From positions 62,001-126,000 of the forward strand of contig JAHDWB010000006.1 of assembly GCA_023382595.1 (NCBI GenBank): DNA of 64,000 nt. The letters are read 5' to 3'. Shown piece by piece: positions 56,015-63,696 of this stretch. A model generated the notes under the pieces. The model did not search any database. It saw only the letters and a list, made by a program, of their open reading frames with translations, and was not told the origin of the DNA. How positions within the stretch are numbered: position 1 is the stretch's first letter; the number at the start of each line of letters is the position of its first letter. Made by a program: the position numbers and the translations under genes. The DNA is from Anaerolineales bacterium (GTDB taxonomy: Bacteria; Chloroflexota; Anaerolineae; Anaerolineales; Villigracilaceae).

Positions 56015-57838
56015 ATGAAAAATCTTCTTCGTATCACACCCTTTCTCAGACCGTATGTGCGGCAGATCGCCGTCACATTGGTGACCCTGCTGACCCTTAC
56101 GGGACTTAATCTGATCGTTCCGCGCGTCATTCAATCCGTGATCGACGATGGACTCATACGCGGCGATACCGCCTATCTGGTGCGCGCCGCGCTTCTTCTG
56201 CTCGGACTTGGGCTTGGTTCTGCGCTTCTGAGCATGGTCAACCGTTATGTTTCAGAGTGGGTCGCCGTGCATGTCGGCTATGACCTGCGCAACCGCATGT
56301 ATGACCATATCCAGTACCTGCCGTTCGAATACCATGACCACGCCCAATCGGGGCAGTTGATCTCGCGCTGTATCGAAGACGTGCGCGCCATCGAGCGTTT
56401 CTCCGGCTCATCCATCGCGGAATTGGTGCGGTTCGTGCTGCTGACAGTCGGCATCCTTGCCGTGATGCTTTCCACGAACGTCACGCTGGCGCTGATCGCG
56501 CTCCTGCCGATGATCCCCCTGATCCTGATGACGGGCAATTTCGGCACGCGCATCGGCAAGTTGTTCTTCGCAGTGGATGCGGCGGTGGGCGAAGTCTCCA
56601 ACCGTTTGCAGGAGAATGTGACCGGCGTACAGGTCGTCCGCGCCTTTGCGCGGGAGAACTTCGAGATCAAGCGCTTTGAAGCCGCCAATATGGACGTGTT
56701 CCGCAAGTGGGTCAAGGTCATTGACGAGTGGGCGAAGATCATGCCGACCACCAACTGGCTGACCACGCTTGGCACGATCCTGATCCTGTTCTTTGGCGGA
56801 CAGATGGTGATGAGCGGCGAACTGACCGTCGGCGCGGTGGTGGCGTTCAATGCCTACATCCTGATGCTGGCGGAACCTGCCCAAGCACTGACGGGGCTTG
56901 TCAACGCGGGCGGCGAAGCGGCGGCGGGTGCCAAGAGGGTGTTCGAAGTTCTGGATGTGGAACCAGCCATAAAGTCCGGAGAAGATGCGGCGGCGTTATC
57001 CACATTGAGCGGCGAAGTTGCATTCAAGCGCGTCTCACTGCGCTATCAGGATGAGAAGACCGAGTCGCTTTCGGATATCAACGTGCATGTGAAACAGAAC
57101 CAGATCATCGCCTTGATCGGACCGACAGGCTCGGGCAAGACATCGCTGGTGAATTTGATCCCCCGCTTTTACGATGTGACCGAGGGCGCGGTGCTGGTGG
57201 ATGGACACGATGTGCGCGATGTGAACCTGACATCCCTGCGAAGGCAGATCGGGATCGTGCTGCAAACGTCGCTGTTGTTCTCGGATACCATCCGCGCGAA
57301 TATTGCCTATGGCAGACCCGATGCGACCGATGAAGAGATTTTTGCCGCCGCCAAAGCGGCGCAGGCGCATGAATTCATTACGGGCTTCACGAAGGGATAT
57401 GACACCATCGTGGGCGAGCGCGGCGTGACGCTCTCCGGCGGACAGCGCCAGCGTGTGGCGATCGCGCGCGCGTTGTTGATGGACCCGCGCATTTTGATCC
57501 TCGATGATTCGCTTTCGAGCGTGGATACACAGACGGAGAAGCTCATCCAGGCTGCGCTGGATACCTTGATGGAAGGTCGCACCACCTTTGTGATCGCGCA
57601 CCGTATGAGCACGGTCCGCCGCGCGGATATGATCTTGGTGATGGATAAAGGCAGGATCGTCGAGCGCGGCACGCATGACGAATTGCTCGCCAAGGGCGGC
57701 TTGTATAAGGAGATCCACGACCTGCAATTGCAGCTGCGGGACACCTTTGAAGACGAAATGAAGGAAGTTGAGTTGATCATCAGCGAGAAACCGACGCATG
57801 AGAACACCATCATTTCGGGCAGGTCAAATTCAGGATAA
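56015..57838 (+). CDS. ABC exporter half, degenerate NBD (heterodimer partner 1)
   Basis: 607 residues: six-helix membrane domain (about 1-310), then the nucleotide-binding domain: Walker A GPTGSGKTS, signature LSGGQRQRVAIAR, Walker B ILILDDSLSSVD, switch His in VIAHRMS. Walker B ends in Asp where the catalytic Glu is expected, marking a degenerate site. It exports drugs, lipids or peptides in partnership with the following gene, as in BmrCD and TM287/288. Confidence 0.92.
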   Translation: MKNLLRITPFLRPYVRQIAVTLVTLLTLTGLNLIVPRVIQSVIDDGLIRGDTAYLVRAALLLLGLGLGSALLSMVNRYVSEWVAVHVGYDLRNRMYDHIQYLPFEYHDHAQSGQLISRCIEDVRAIERFSGSSIAELVRFVLLTVGILAVMLSTNVTLALIALLPMIPLILMTGNFGTRIGKLFFAVDAAVGEVSNRLQENVTGVQVVRAFARENFEIKRFEAANMDVFRKWVKVIDEWAKIMPTTNWLTTLGTILILFFGGQMVMSGELTVGAVVAFNAYILMLAEPAQALTGLVNAGGEAAAGAKRVFEVLDVEPAIKSGEDAAALSTLSGEVAFKRVSLRYQDEKTESLSDINVHVKQNQIIALIGPTGSGKTSLVNLIPRFYDVTEGAVLVDGHDVRDVNLTSLRRQIGIVLQTSLLFSDTIRANIAYGRPDATDEEIFAAAKAAQAHEFITGFTKGYDTIVGERGVTLSGGQRQRVAIARALLMDPRILILDDSLSSVDTQTEKLIQAALDTLMEGRTTFVIAHRMSTVRRADMILVMDKGRIVERGTHDELLAKGGLYKEIHDLQLQLRDTFEDEMKEVELIISEKPTHENTIISGRSNSG

Positions 57839-57902
57839 ATTTCGTCCGCGGGTTTCGCAGAGGTGATCAGTTGCCTCTGAGCGACCTGCGGATATAAAAA
57901 CT

Positions 57903-59699
57903 ATGGCAACTAAAATCATCCCACCAACATTCATCACCCAGTCCGAAGAGCAGTTGGACAAGTTCTACGATCCCGTCGTTGCACGCGGACTTTTGCAGTT
58001 CCTGAAACCATACGCCGGACGCATGGCGTTTGCATTGGGACTGATGGTCATTGTCACCGCCGCCGCGGTTTCGGGACCGTACTTTGTCAAACTGGCAATT
58101 GACGACGGCATTGGCGCGAACGATATGACCGCCCTGCGGAATATCGCGCTCGCCTATCTGGTCGTCTCCATTATTCAATTGGGACTGAACTATTGGCGCG
58201 TGCGCATCATGGCGCGGGTCGGGCAGCATATTCTGTATGACGTCCGTACGGTCATGTTCGACCATCTGCAAAAATTGTCGCTGAGTTTCTACAACCGTTA
58301 CAGCGTAGGGCGCGTCATTACCCGCGTCATCAACGATGTGGGAACTCTGCGCGAGTTCATCACCTGGGCGGTGCTGGCGATTGTCCGCAACCTGCTCGGG
58401 ATCGTCGGCACCATCATCGCAATGTTGTCGTTGAATCTCGAACTGTCCCTGCTGACCTTTGCCGTCCTGCCGATCATGGTCTGGGCAACGATCATTTTCC
58501 GCAAGGTGGCGCGCAAGAACTATCGCAAGGTGCGCGCGGCGGTCTCGTGGGCGAACTCGGTGCTGGCGGAGAACGTCAACGGCGTGCGCGTGGTGCAGGC
58601 TTTCTCCCGTCAACGGCACAACCATGAGCAATTCAAAGGCTACGTCAACCGTTATTTTCTTGAGACCAGTCTCGATGCCGCCAAGGTTGCTTCGCTGTTC
58701 ACGCCGGTGATCGACATCCTCGGCGCAGTAGCGACTGCACTGGTCGTGTACATCGGCGGGACGGCTGTGTTGGGCGAGTCTATTACGGCGGGCGTGCTCA
58801 TCGCCTTCATACTGTACATTGACCGCTTCTTCGAACCCATCCGCGACCTGAGCCGCCGTTTCGATACGCTTCAATCCACGATGGCGGGCGGCGAGCGCAT
58901 TTTGGAACTGCTCAATACGCCGGTCGAGGTTCGGGATGCGGAAGATGCCCGGGAGATGCCGCCAATTACCGGCGCGGTCCGATTCGATAACGTCTCCTTT
59001 CATTATTCCGATGACCCGACCCTTGTCCTCGATCAAATCAATTTGGATGTAAAACCCGGCGAGACGGTTGCCTTCGTCGGCGAGACGGGTGCGGGCAAGA
59101 CGACCATCGTCAAACTGCTGACGCGCTTCCATGACCCAACCGACGGCTGTGTGCTCGTGGACGGCGTTGACCTGCGGACGGTGACTCAGCAATCCCTGCG
59201 CCGGCAGATGGGCATGGTCCTGCAAGACCCGTTCCTGTTCAATGGCACGGTCAGGGAGAATATCCTGTTCGGGCGGCTGGATGCCAGCGACGATGACGTG
59301 ATCGCCGCCGCGCAAGCGGTTGGCGCGCATGATTTCATCGTGAATTTGAAGAATGGCTATGAAACATCCGTGGAGGAGGGCGGCGCGACTCTGAGCGTTG
59401 GTCAGCGGCAATTGCTCTCATTTGCGCGCGCACTGCTGGCAAATCCCCGAATTTTGATATTGGACGAAGCAACATCATCCGTTGATATGCAGACCGAGCA
59501 GATCATCCAGACGGCATTGGCGCGCTTGTTGAAAGGACGCACATCCTTTGTCATTGCGCATCGTCTCTCCACCATCACGAATGCGGATAAGATCGTTGTG
59601 ATCGAAGACGGAAATATCGCCGAGCAGGGAACACATACTGAATTGCTGGCGAAGCAGGGTAAATACTTTGATCTGTACAAAACGGGATTTCAGGAGTGA
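57903..59699 (+). CDS. ABC exporter half, canonical NBD (heterodimer partner 2)
   Basis: 598 residues. Membrane domain about 1-345; Walker A GETGAGKTTI, signature LSVGQRQLLSFAR, Walker B ILILDEATSSVD with catalytic Glu, switch His in VIAHRLS. The signature has Val in place of Gly (LSVGQ). Together with partner 1 this gives one consensus site (its Walker A/B with partner LSGGQ) and one degenerate site. Confidence 0.93.
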   Translation: MATKIIPPTFITQSEEQLDKFYDPVVARGLLQFLKPYAGRMAFALGLMVIVTAAAVSGPYFVKLAIDDGIGANDMTALRNIALAYLVVSIIQLGLNYWRVRIMARVGQHILYDVRTVMFDHLQKLSLSFYNRYSVGRVITRVINDVGTLREFITWAVLAIVRNLLGIVGTIIAMLSLNLELSLLTFAVLPIMVWATIIFRKVARKNYRKVRAAVSWANSVLAENVNGVRVVQAFSRQRHNHEQFKGYVNRYFLETSLDAAKVASLFTPVIDILGAVATALVVYIGGTAVLGESITAGVLIAFILYIDRFFEPIRDLSRRFDTLQSTMAGGERILELLNTPVEVRDAEDAREMPPITGAVRFDNVSFHYSDDPTLVLDQINLDVKPGETVAFVGETGAGKTTIVKLLTRFHDPTDGCVLVDGVDLRTVTQQSLRRQMGMVLQDPFLFNGTVRENILFGRLDASDDDVIAAAQAVGAHDFIVNLKNGYETSVEEGGATLSVGQRQLLSFARALLANPRILILDEATSSVDMQTEQIIQTALARLLKGRTSFVIAHRLSTITNADKIVVIEDGNIAEQGTHTELLAKQGKYFDLYKTGFQE

Positions 59700-59708
59700 G
59701 GAGCGAGG

Positions 59709-60404
59709 ATGACTGCTGACAGTAAATACAACGAATACCTGTACAAGATGTCCGCGCACCTGCGCAGGGGATTAGGCGAAGTGCAGAGGAAGGTCAATGA
59801 CTTGTACAAGGTCGAAGAACTTGAAGATTACATTGACTCAAAAGATTCGCCCATCGAGCATATCCATGCCGCATTGGTGCCGTTGATGGCGCAGGTCAAT
59901 GACTTTCATGACTATGCCCTGACCGTAACTGACAGGATGGAACTACACCTTGACGAAGTGGATGTCCATGCTGTGATGGATGGCGTGTTGACCATCGCCG
60001 ACCAGCTTGTGGAAGCCGGATCCGGCTTGAGATTGGAAGAGGATATCGCCGAGAATCTGCCGTCGGTGGAGGCGGACGCGGAGCGGCTCACACAGGCGTT
60101 GTTGAATTACATCCACAACGCCGTCAAATTCACCGAGAGCGGCACGATCACCGTCCGTGTGACGCGGGAGACGCAGAACATCCTGTTCGAAGTCAGCGAC
60201 ACGGGCATTGGCATCCCCGAGGAAAAGCAGGAACTGGTCTTCGAGCCGTTCGAGACCATTCTGGATGACAAAACCGACCCGCGCCTGGGGTTTGGTATCG
60301 GTCTCAAGCTCGTCGAGCACATCATTGACCTGCACGACGGCGAGACCTGGTTCGAGAGCCGCGAAGGGGCGGGAAGTTCGTTCTTTTTCACGATCCCGTT
60401 GTAA
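59709..60404 (+). CDS. Soluble histidine-kinase-like ATPase
   Basis: 231 residues, no sensor or membrane segment. A helical first half with SAHLRRGLGEV near residue 15-25 stands where the HisKA H-box would be, but lacks the usual SHELRTPL. The HATPase_c domain has N-box LLNYIHNAVKFT, G1 DTGIGIP, F-box FEPF and G2 GFGIGL. It begins 9 nt after the exporter gene, so it may be co-expressed with it. Whether it phosphorylates a partner is open. Confidence 0.85.
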   Translation: MTADSKYNEYLYKMSAHLRRGLGEVQRKVNDLYKVEELEDYIDSKDSPIEHIHAALVPLMAQVNDFHDYALTVTDRMELHLDEVDVHAVMDGVLTIADQLVEAGSGLRLEEDIAENLPSVEADAERLTQALLNYIHNAVKFTESGTITVRVTRETQNILFEVSDTGIGIPEEKQELVFEPFETILDDKTDPRLGFGIGLKLVEHIIDLHDGETWFESREGAGSSFFFTIPL

Positions 60405-60418
60405 TTCGCCCTTCTGTC

Positions 60419-60856
60419 TTAAGCGGTTTTCTGTTTGAACAGGTCGCGTGTCAGCAGGATGCCGCCCACACCGACCGCGGCAATGGCGACCGCGTACAGC
60501 AGGATGGGGACCAGTACAAGCGCCATCAGCCAGGGCGTCGGTTCCGTCTCACCGGAAGCCAGCCCGGTGACGATTGCCAAGCCCTGCCCGCCGAACAATA
60601 GAACGACCGCGACTGCCAAGCCCCAGCCGATCAACTTGACATGGGCGTGTTCGCGCAGCGATGCCCACAATAACAGCAGGCTGCCGAGCAAAGCGGACGG
60701 GAATAACTCCGCCGGCATGAGATAGTCGAAGCGAAAGATACCCGCCACCATCAGCGACCCGAGCCCGAGAATAAAAGGCGCCGCCACGGGGAACCAGGTC
60801 AGTACGGTTCCCACGAGCGCCAGGATTTTCGAGTACACGTTCTTATTGTTCTTCAT
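60419..60856 (-). CDS. Hypothetical membrane protein
   Basis: 145 residues with four hydrophobic spans (about 9-37, 42-65, 72-92, 106-134). No family was recognised. The start at 60856 has AAGGAG about 8 nt upstream. Its stop lies 14 nt from that of the convergent kinase-like gene. Confidence 0.72.
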   Translation of the reverse strand: MKNNKNVYSKILALVGTVLTWFPVAAPFILGLGSLMVAGIFRFDYLMPAELFPSALLGSLLLLWASLREHAHVKLIGWGLAVAVVLLFGGQGLAIVTGLASGETEPTPWLMALVLVPILLYAVAIAAVGVGGILLTRDLFKQKTA

Positions 60857-60957
60857 GGCAGACTCCTTTTCCGATTCCATCATAGCACGCGGAGTTGCAA
60901 GTTTCAATGAAAACACCGTACTGGATATAATGGACGAAAATCATCATGGGAGTTCTT

Positions 60958-61377
60958 ATGGAGATCAACTTCGTTGGGCTTGCCGCCGCGCTGGCGACGT
61001 TTTTTGGGATCTGGTGGGGGCATGTATCTGTCCGTAAGATCGAACGGGAGGTCGTGAACTTGTGGATACCAGCCACGATCGCGCTTGTATTGGGGTTGGT
61101 ATTGTGGTTCGCTTCCACCCTGACCTCGAGCCTGCCTCTGTCTGCGGCGGCGGGTATCGTCGGTGTGACCTTGCTGTGGGATGCGCTTGAGATCGGCATC
61201 CGCCAGCCCAGGCGCATCAAGCGCGGAGAGACTCCTGCCAATCCGAATAACCCTCGCCATGCAAAGATCCTTGCAGATCATCCCGAAGCGACCACCGTGG
61301 ACTTGCTTGAGCGCGATCCGATCGGAAGGCAATATACTCCTCAGGAGATTGCCGCGCTGAAGGAAGGTGCAAAATGA
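60958..61377 (+). CDS. DUF4491-like membrane protein 1
   Basis: 139 residues. Three hydrophobic spans (about 2-20, 33-55, 61-78) and a polar C-terminal part (RRIKRGETPANPNNPRHAKILADHPEATTVDLLERDP). The opening INFVGLAAALATFFGIWWGHVSVRK resembles DUF4491. The start at 60958 has GGGAG 5 nt upstream; TATAAT lies at 60926-60931. Confidence 0.68.
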   Translation: MEINFVGLAAALATFFGIWWGHVSVRKIEREVVNLWIPATIALVLGLVLWFASTLTSSLPLSAAAGIVGVTLLWDALEIGIRQPRRIKRGETPANPNNPRHAKILADHPEATTVDLLERDPIGRQYTPQEIAALKEGAK

Positions 61378-61706
61378 ATTTCTTCGGCATCTGGATCTGT
61401 TTGATTACGTTGTTTGTGATCGGAATGGGCTTTGTGTGGGTGATCCGCGGGGAGCGATATTTCGGTTATCTGTGGTGGCCCTATGTGATCGGACTGGGCG
61501 CGGCGTGTGTAATCGGCGCGTTATTCGTCCCGAACGATTGGGTTTCCGCTCTGCTTGGCGCAGCGGGCGCTTCGTTGATCTGGGGCGCGACCGAACTAAA
61601 AGAACAAGCCGTGCGCGGGGAATTGGGCTGGTATCCCTTCAATGGGAAGAAGATCGATCCGCCCTTTGTGGATGCGATCAAGAAGTGGAAGGCACCGAGC
61701 TTGTAG
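61374..61706 (+). CDS. DUF4491 family membrane protein 2
   Basis: 110 residues; MNFFGIWICLITLFVIGMGFVWVIRGERYFG, WWPYVIGLGAACVIGALF and LIWGATELKEQAVRGELGWYPFNGKK are DUF4491 hallmarks. Function unknown. ATGA overlap with the first gene; the two look like paralogues. Confidence 0.82.
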   Translation: MNFFGIWICLITLFVIGMGFVWVIRGERYFGYLWWPYVIGLGAACVIGALFVPNDWVSALLGAAGASLIWGATELKEQAVRGELGWYPFNGKKIDPPFVDAIKKWKAPSL

Positions 61707-61778
61707 TATTCCAGCCCTGACGGGTTTCCGATAGATGGGCAACTAACCCTACAGGCGATTATCGGCAGGGTTGGATGA
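61707..61778. other. Boundary between core genes and an AT-rich accessory block
   Basis: A 72-bp gap with AACCCT (61745-61750) and AGGGTT (61767-61772) as a loose inverted repeat. Codon use and base composition change after it. No insertion-sequence end or attachment site was identified. Confidence 0.4.
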
Positions 61779-62090
61779 ATGTCAATATGTCTGTCTGAAA
61801 AATTGACATTTACTAACTTCCTGCTTTCCCTTGATGACTACACTTTATCTGTAGTTCAAGAATTTGCATCAGAAGGCGTAACATCTGTTGCAGGAACAAT
61901 TGATGAGAAATTCCTAGGGAAGATTGCCGGTTATTTAAGTTTCGCTATTGGAATAGCACAAGATCACAATACCGGAATGGTTGATAAGTTCGCGGATAGC
62001 GCTGCCTTTGTGATTTATAATGGCAAAGGTAATGTTTTGGTAACGTCTCAAACCTACATAAATAATGGGCGAGAAACAGTGGAGGGATGA
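61779..62090 (+). CDS. Hypothetical protein, possible orphan toxin-tip fragment
   Basis: 103 residues, AT-rich codons, no signal peptide. The second half (GTIDEKFLGKIAGYLSFAIGIAQDHNTGMVDKF) is a Gly/Ala-rich helix pattern like the pre-toxin region of Rhs/polymorphic toxins. The start is uncertain and the family is not recognised. It overlaps the next small gene by ATGA. Confidence 0.5.
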   Translation: MSICLSEKLTFTNFLLSLDDYTLSVVQEFASEGVTSVAGTIDEKFLGKIAGYLSFAIGIAQDHNTGMVDKFADSAAFVIYNGKGNVLVTSQTYINNGRETVEG

Positions 62091-62236
62091 TAACACTAGG
62101 TGGTGCTGGGGCATGCCGTATACACTGGGGAGGATGTGTAGCTCTAGTGGCCGGTGCTGGTTTCCTAATAAAAATTGCTAAAAATATAGGCGAGGAAAAG
62201 TTCAAGTTTCTTCAACAAATGATACTACCACAATAA
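62087..62236 (+). CDS. Small Gly-rich hydrophobic peptide
   Basis: 49 residues (MITLGGAGACRIHWGGC, then VALVAGAGFLIKIAK and a charged end). It starts in an ATGA overlap with the previous gene, with GGAGG one nt before the ATG. Two Cys and GxxxG-like repeats recall class II bacteriocins or one-helix toxin or immunity peptides, but no family is assigned. Confidence 0.45.
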   Translation: MITLGGAGACRIHWGGCVALVAGAGFLIKIAKNIGEEKFKFLQQMILPQ

Positions 62237-62252
62237 AAGCGAGAAAACTATT

Positions 62253-62633
62253 ATGAAATCATCAAAAATACTAATAAATGGGCTTGTAACACAGTATGCC
62301 GTAGGAGTTTGTTGGATTTTTCTTGAATGGACAATCGAAGTAACGTCGGGATACTTTGATGCATCCGAAATATTATATAGGGTTGGAATGGCTCTTTTTC
62401 TGGTTTGGGTTATGTACTTAAACTCGAAGAAGAATAATATTAATATATTAATCTTCTTGATTTATTCAAACATACTTCTCTCAGGGGTAGGTCTCGTTTT
62501 TCTTCAAGGTGAATTACTTAATACTGCAACTGGAAGTCTTGTTGTTACGCGAATAGCATTCGTAGCGATTGCATTTGTTGGAATAATAGCATTAATTCTT
62601 AATGCGCGTCTCAAAAATGATAGTGTTTGGTAG
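62253..62633 (+). CDS. Four-helix membrane protein, possible immunity protein
   Basis: 126 residues with four hydrophobic spans (about 9-29, 39-56, 65-84, 99-120), strongly AT-rich codons and no recognised family. Small AT-rich membrane proteins beside Rhs tips are often immunity proteins. Its end overlaps the start of the Rhs frame by 32 nt. Confidence 0.6.
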   Translation: MKSSKILINGLVTQYAVGVCWIFLEWTIEVTSGYFDASEILYRVGMALFLVWVMYLNSKKNNINILIFLIYSNILLSGVGLVFLQGELLNTATGSLVVTRIAFVAIAFVGIIALILNARLKNDSVW

Positions 62634-63696
62634 CGAACCCTTCGGCGCGCACTACGAAGTGACTAATGGAGTCGCGACCAAATATTATTATGCAGGCGCA
62701 CAGAGAATAGCCATGCGACAAGATGGAGATCTGTTCTTCATAATCGGCGACTACCTGGGCTCGACCAGCATCGTCACTGATGCGGATGGGACCAAAGTCT
62801 CGGAGATACGCTATCGCGCAGCATCCCTGTGGGACAAGGCGTGCCCCACAGGGATGCTGCGCGAGGGCGAAGTCCGCTATGAAAGCGGAGCGAGCCTAAC
62901 TGAATATACCTACACGGGGCAATACTCCTACACCGCGGACTTCGGTCTCATGTTTTATCGCGAAGCATCCCGTAGCGACAGCGAAGTGGATAATGCAAGG
63001 TGGTATGACCCGTCACTGGGACGCTTTGCCCAGGCGGATACGATTGTGCCGAGTGGTATACAAGGCTGGGACAGATATGCGTACGCAAATAACAACCCCC
63101 TCTATTATACAGATCCTTCAGGTCACTTTGCAATAGTACCATTTCTGATTACGGCGGCAGTCGTTGTTGGAGTATGGATGATCGCCGCACCTCCAGCCTA
63201 TGCGCCCTCCAGCGATGCCGATCTTGCAGCTCGTGTCACGGCAGCGAAATCCAACCCGTCCTATCAATTAGCCGAATGGATTGATGAACATCCCATCGAA
63301 TATGTGGTTTTGGTAGCCGTTGCTGTTCATACAAGTATAGAGGCAATTGCCGCATTGGCAGAAGCGGCAGATCAGGTGGTGGACGGCAACCCGTCTTTGG
63401 ACGAGTTCTTCGAACCAGCGGATTATCCAGAAAGCGCTCCGGGTTCATCCGGACCTTACGAGTCGCCCTATGGTTTTCCAGATGATCCAACCAAGCCTCC
63501 TGCGAATGGTTTTGATTGGGAGGGACAACCAGGCTCAACGCCAGGTAGCCGACAAGGGAATTGGTACAATGAGGAAACAGAGGAGTGGTTCCATTGGGAG
63601 CCCGATTCTCCATCCCATGGACCGCACTGGGATTATGGAGATCCCTGGCATCGAAGATATCGCATATTCCCTGATGGAAGTATGGAACCGAAATGA
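62602..63696 (+). CDS. Truncated Rhs core with polymorphic-toxin C-terminus
   Basis: 364 residues. Residues about 1-173 are the end of an Rhs/YD core: YYYAGAQRIAMRQDGD, GDYLGSTSIVTDADGTKVSEIRY, NARWYDPSLGRFAQADTI, WDRYAYANNNPLYYTDPSGH. A hydrophobic segment (about 175-200) and a toxin domain follow; its end (NGFDWEGQPGSTPGSRQGNWY, then GPHWDYGDPWHRRYRIFPDG) resembles polymorphic toxin type 37. The long N-terminal shell is missing, so this is an orphan or displaced CT module. Two short insertions interrupt the core (62821-62865 and 62959-62991). The start codon is not certain. Confidence 0.8.
   Translation: MRVSKMIVFGSEPFGAHYEVTNGVATKYYYAGAQRIAMRQDGDLFFIIGDYLGSTSIVTDADGTKVSEIRYRAASLWDKACPTGMLREGEVRYESGASLTEYTYTGQYSYTADFGLMFYREASRSDSEVDNARWYDPSLGRFAQADTIVPSGIQGWDRYAYANNNPLYYTDPSGHFAIVPFLITAAVVVGVWMIAAPPAYAPSSDADLAARVTAAKSNPSYQLAEWIDEHPIEYVVLVAVAVHTSIEAIAALAEAADQVVDGNPSLDEFFEPADYPESAPGSSGPYESPYGFPDDPTKPPANGFDWEGQPGSTPGSRQGNWYNEETEEWFHWEPDSPSHGPHWDYGDPWHRRYRIFPDGSMEPK
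62821..62865. repeat. In-frame palindromic insertion in the Rhs core (1)
   Basis: GCATCCCTGTGGG and CCCCACAGGGATGC form an imperfect stem. The encoded ASLWDKACPTGMLRE separates IRYRA from GEVRYESG, which are normally contiguous in Rhs cores of this type. Confidence 0.65.
62959..62991. repeat. In-frame insertion in the Rhs core (2)
   Basis: Encodes REASRSDSEVD between GLMFY and NARWYDP, normally contiguous (FYNARWYD). It shares GCATCCC with insertion 1. Confidence 0.55.

Noticed and set aside
57867-59411. A 514-codon minus-strand open frame antisense to the second ABC exporter gene
   Set aside because: The plus strand encodes a complete exporter with Walker motifs; the minus frame is low-complexity His/Asp/Arg-rich shadow.
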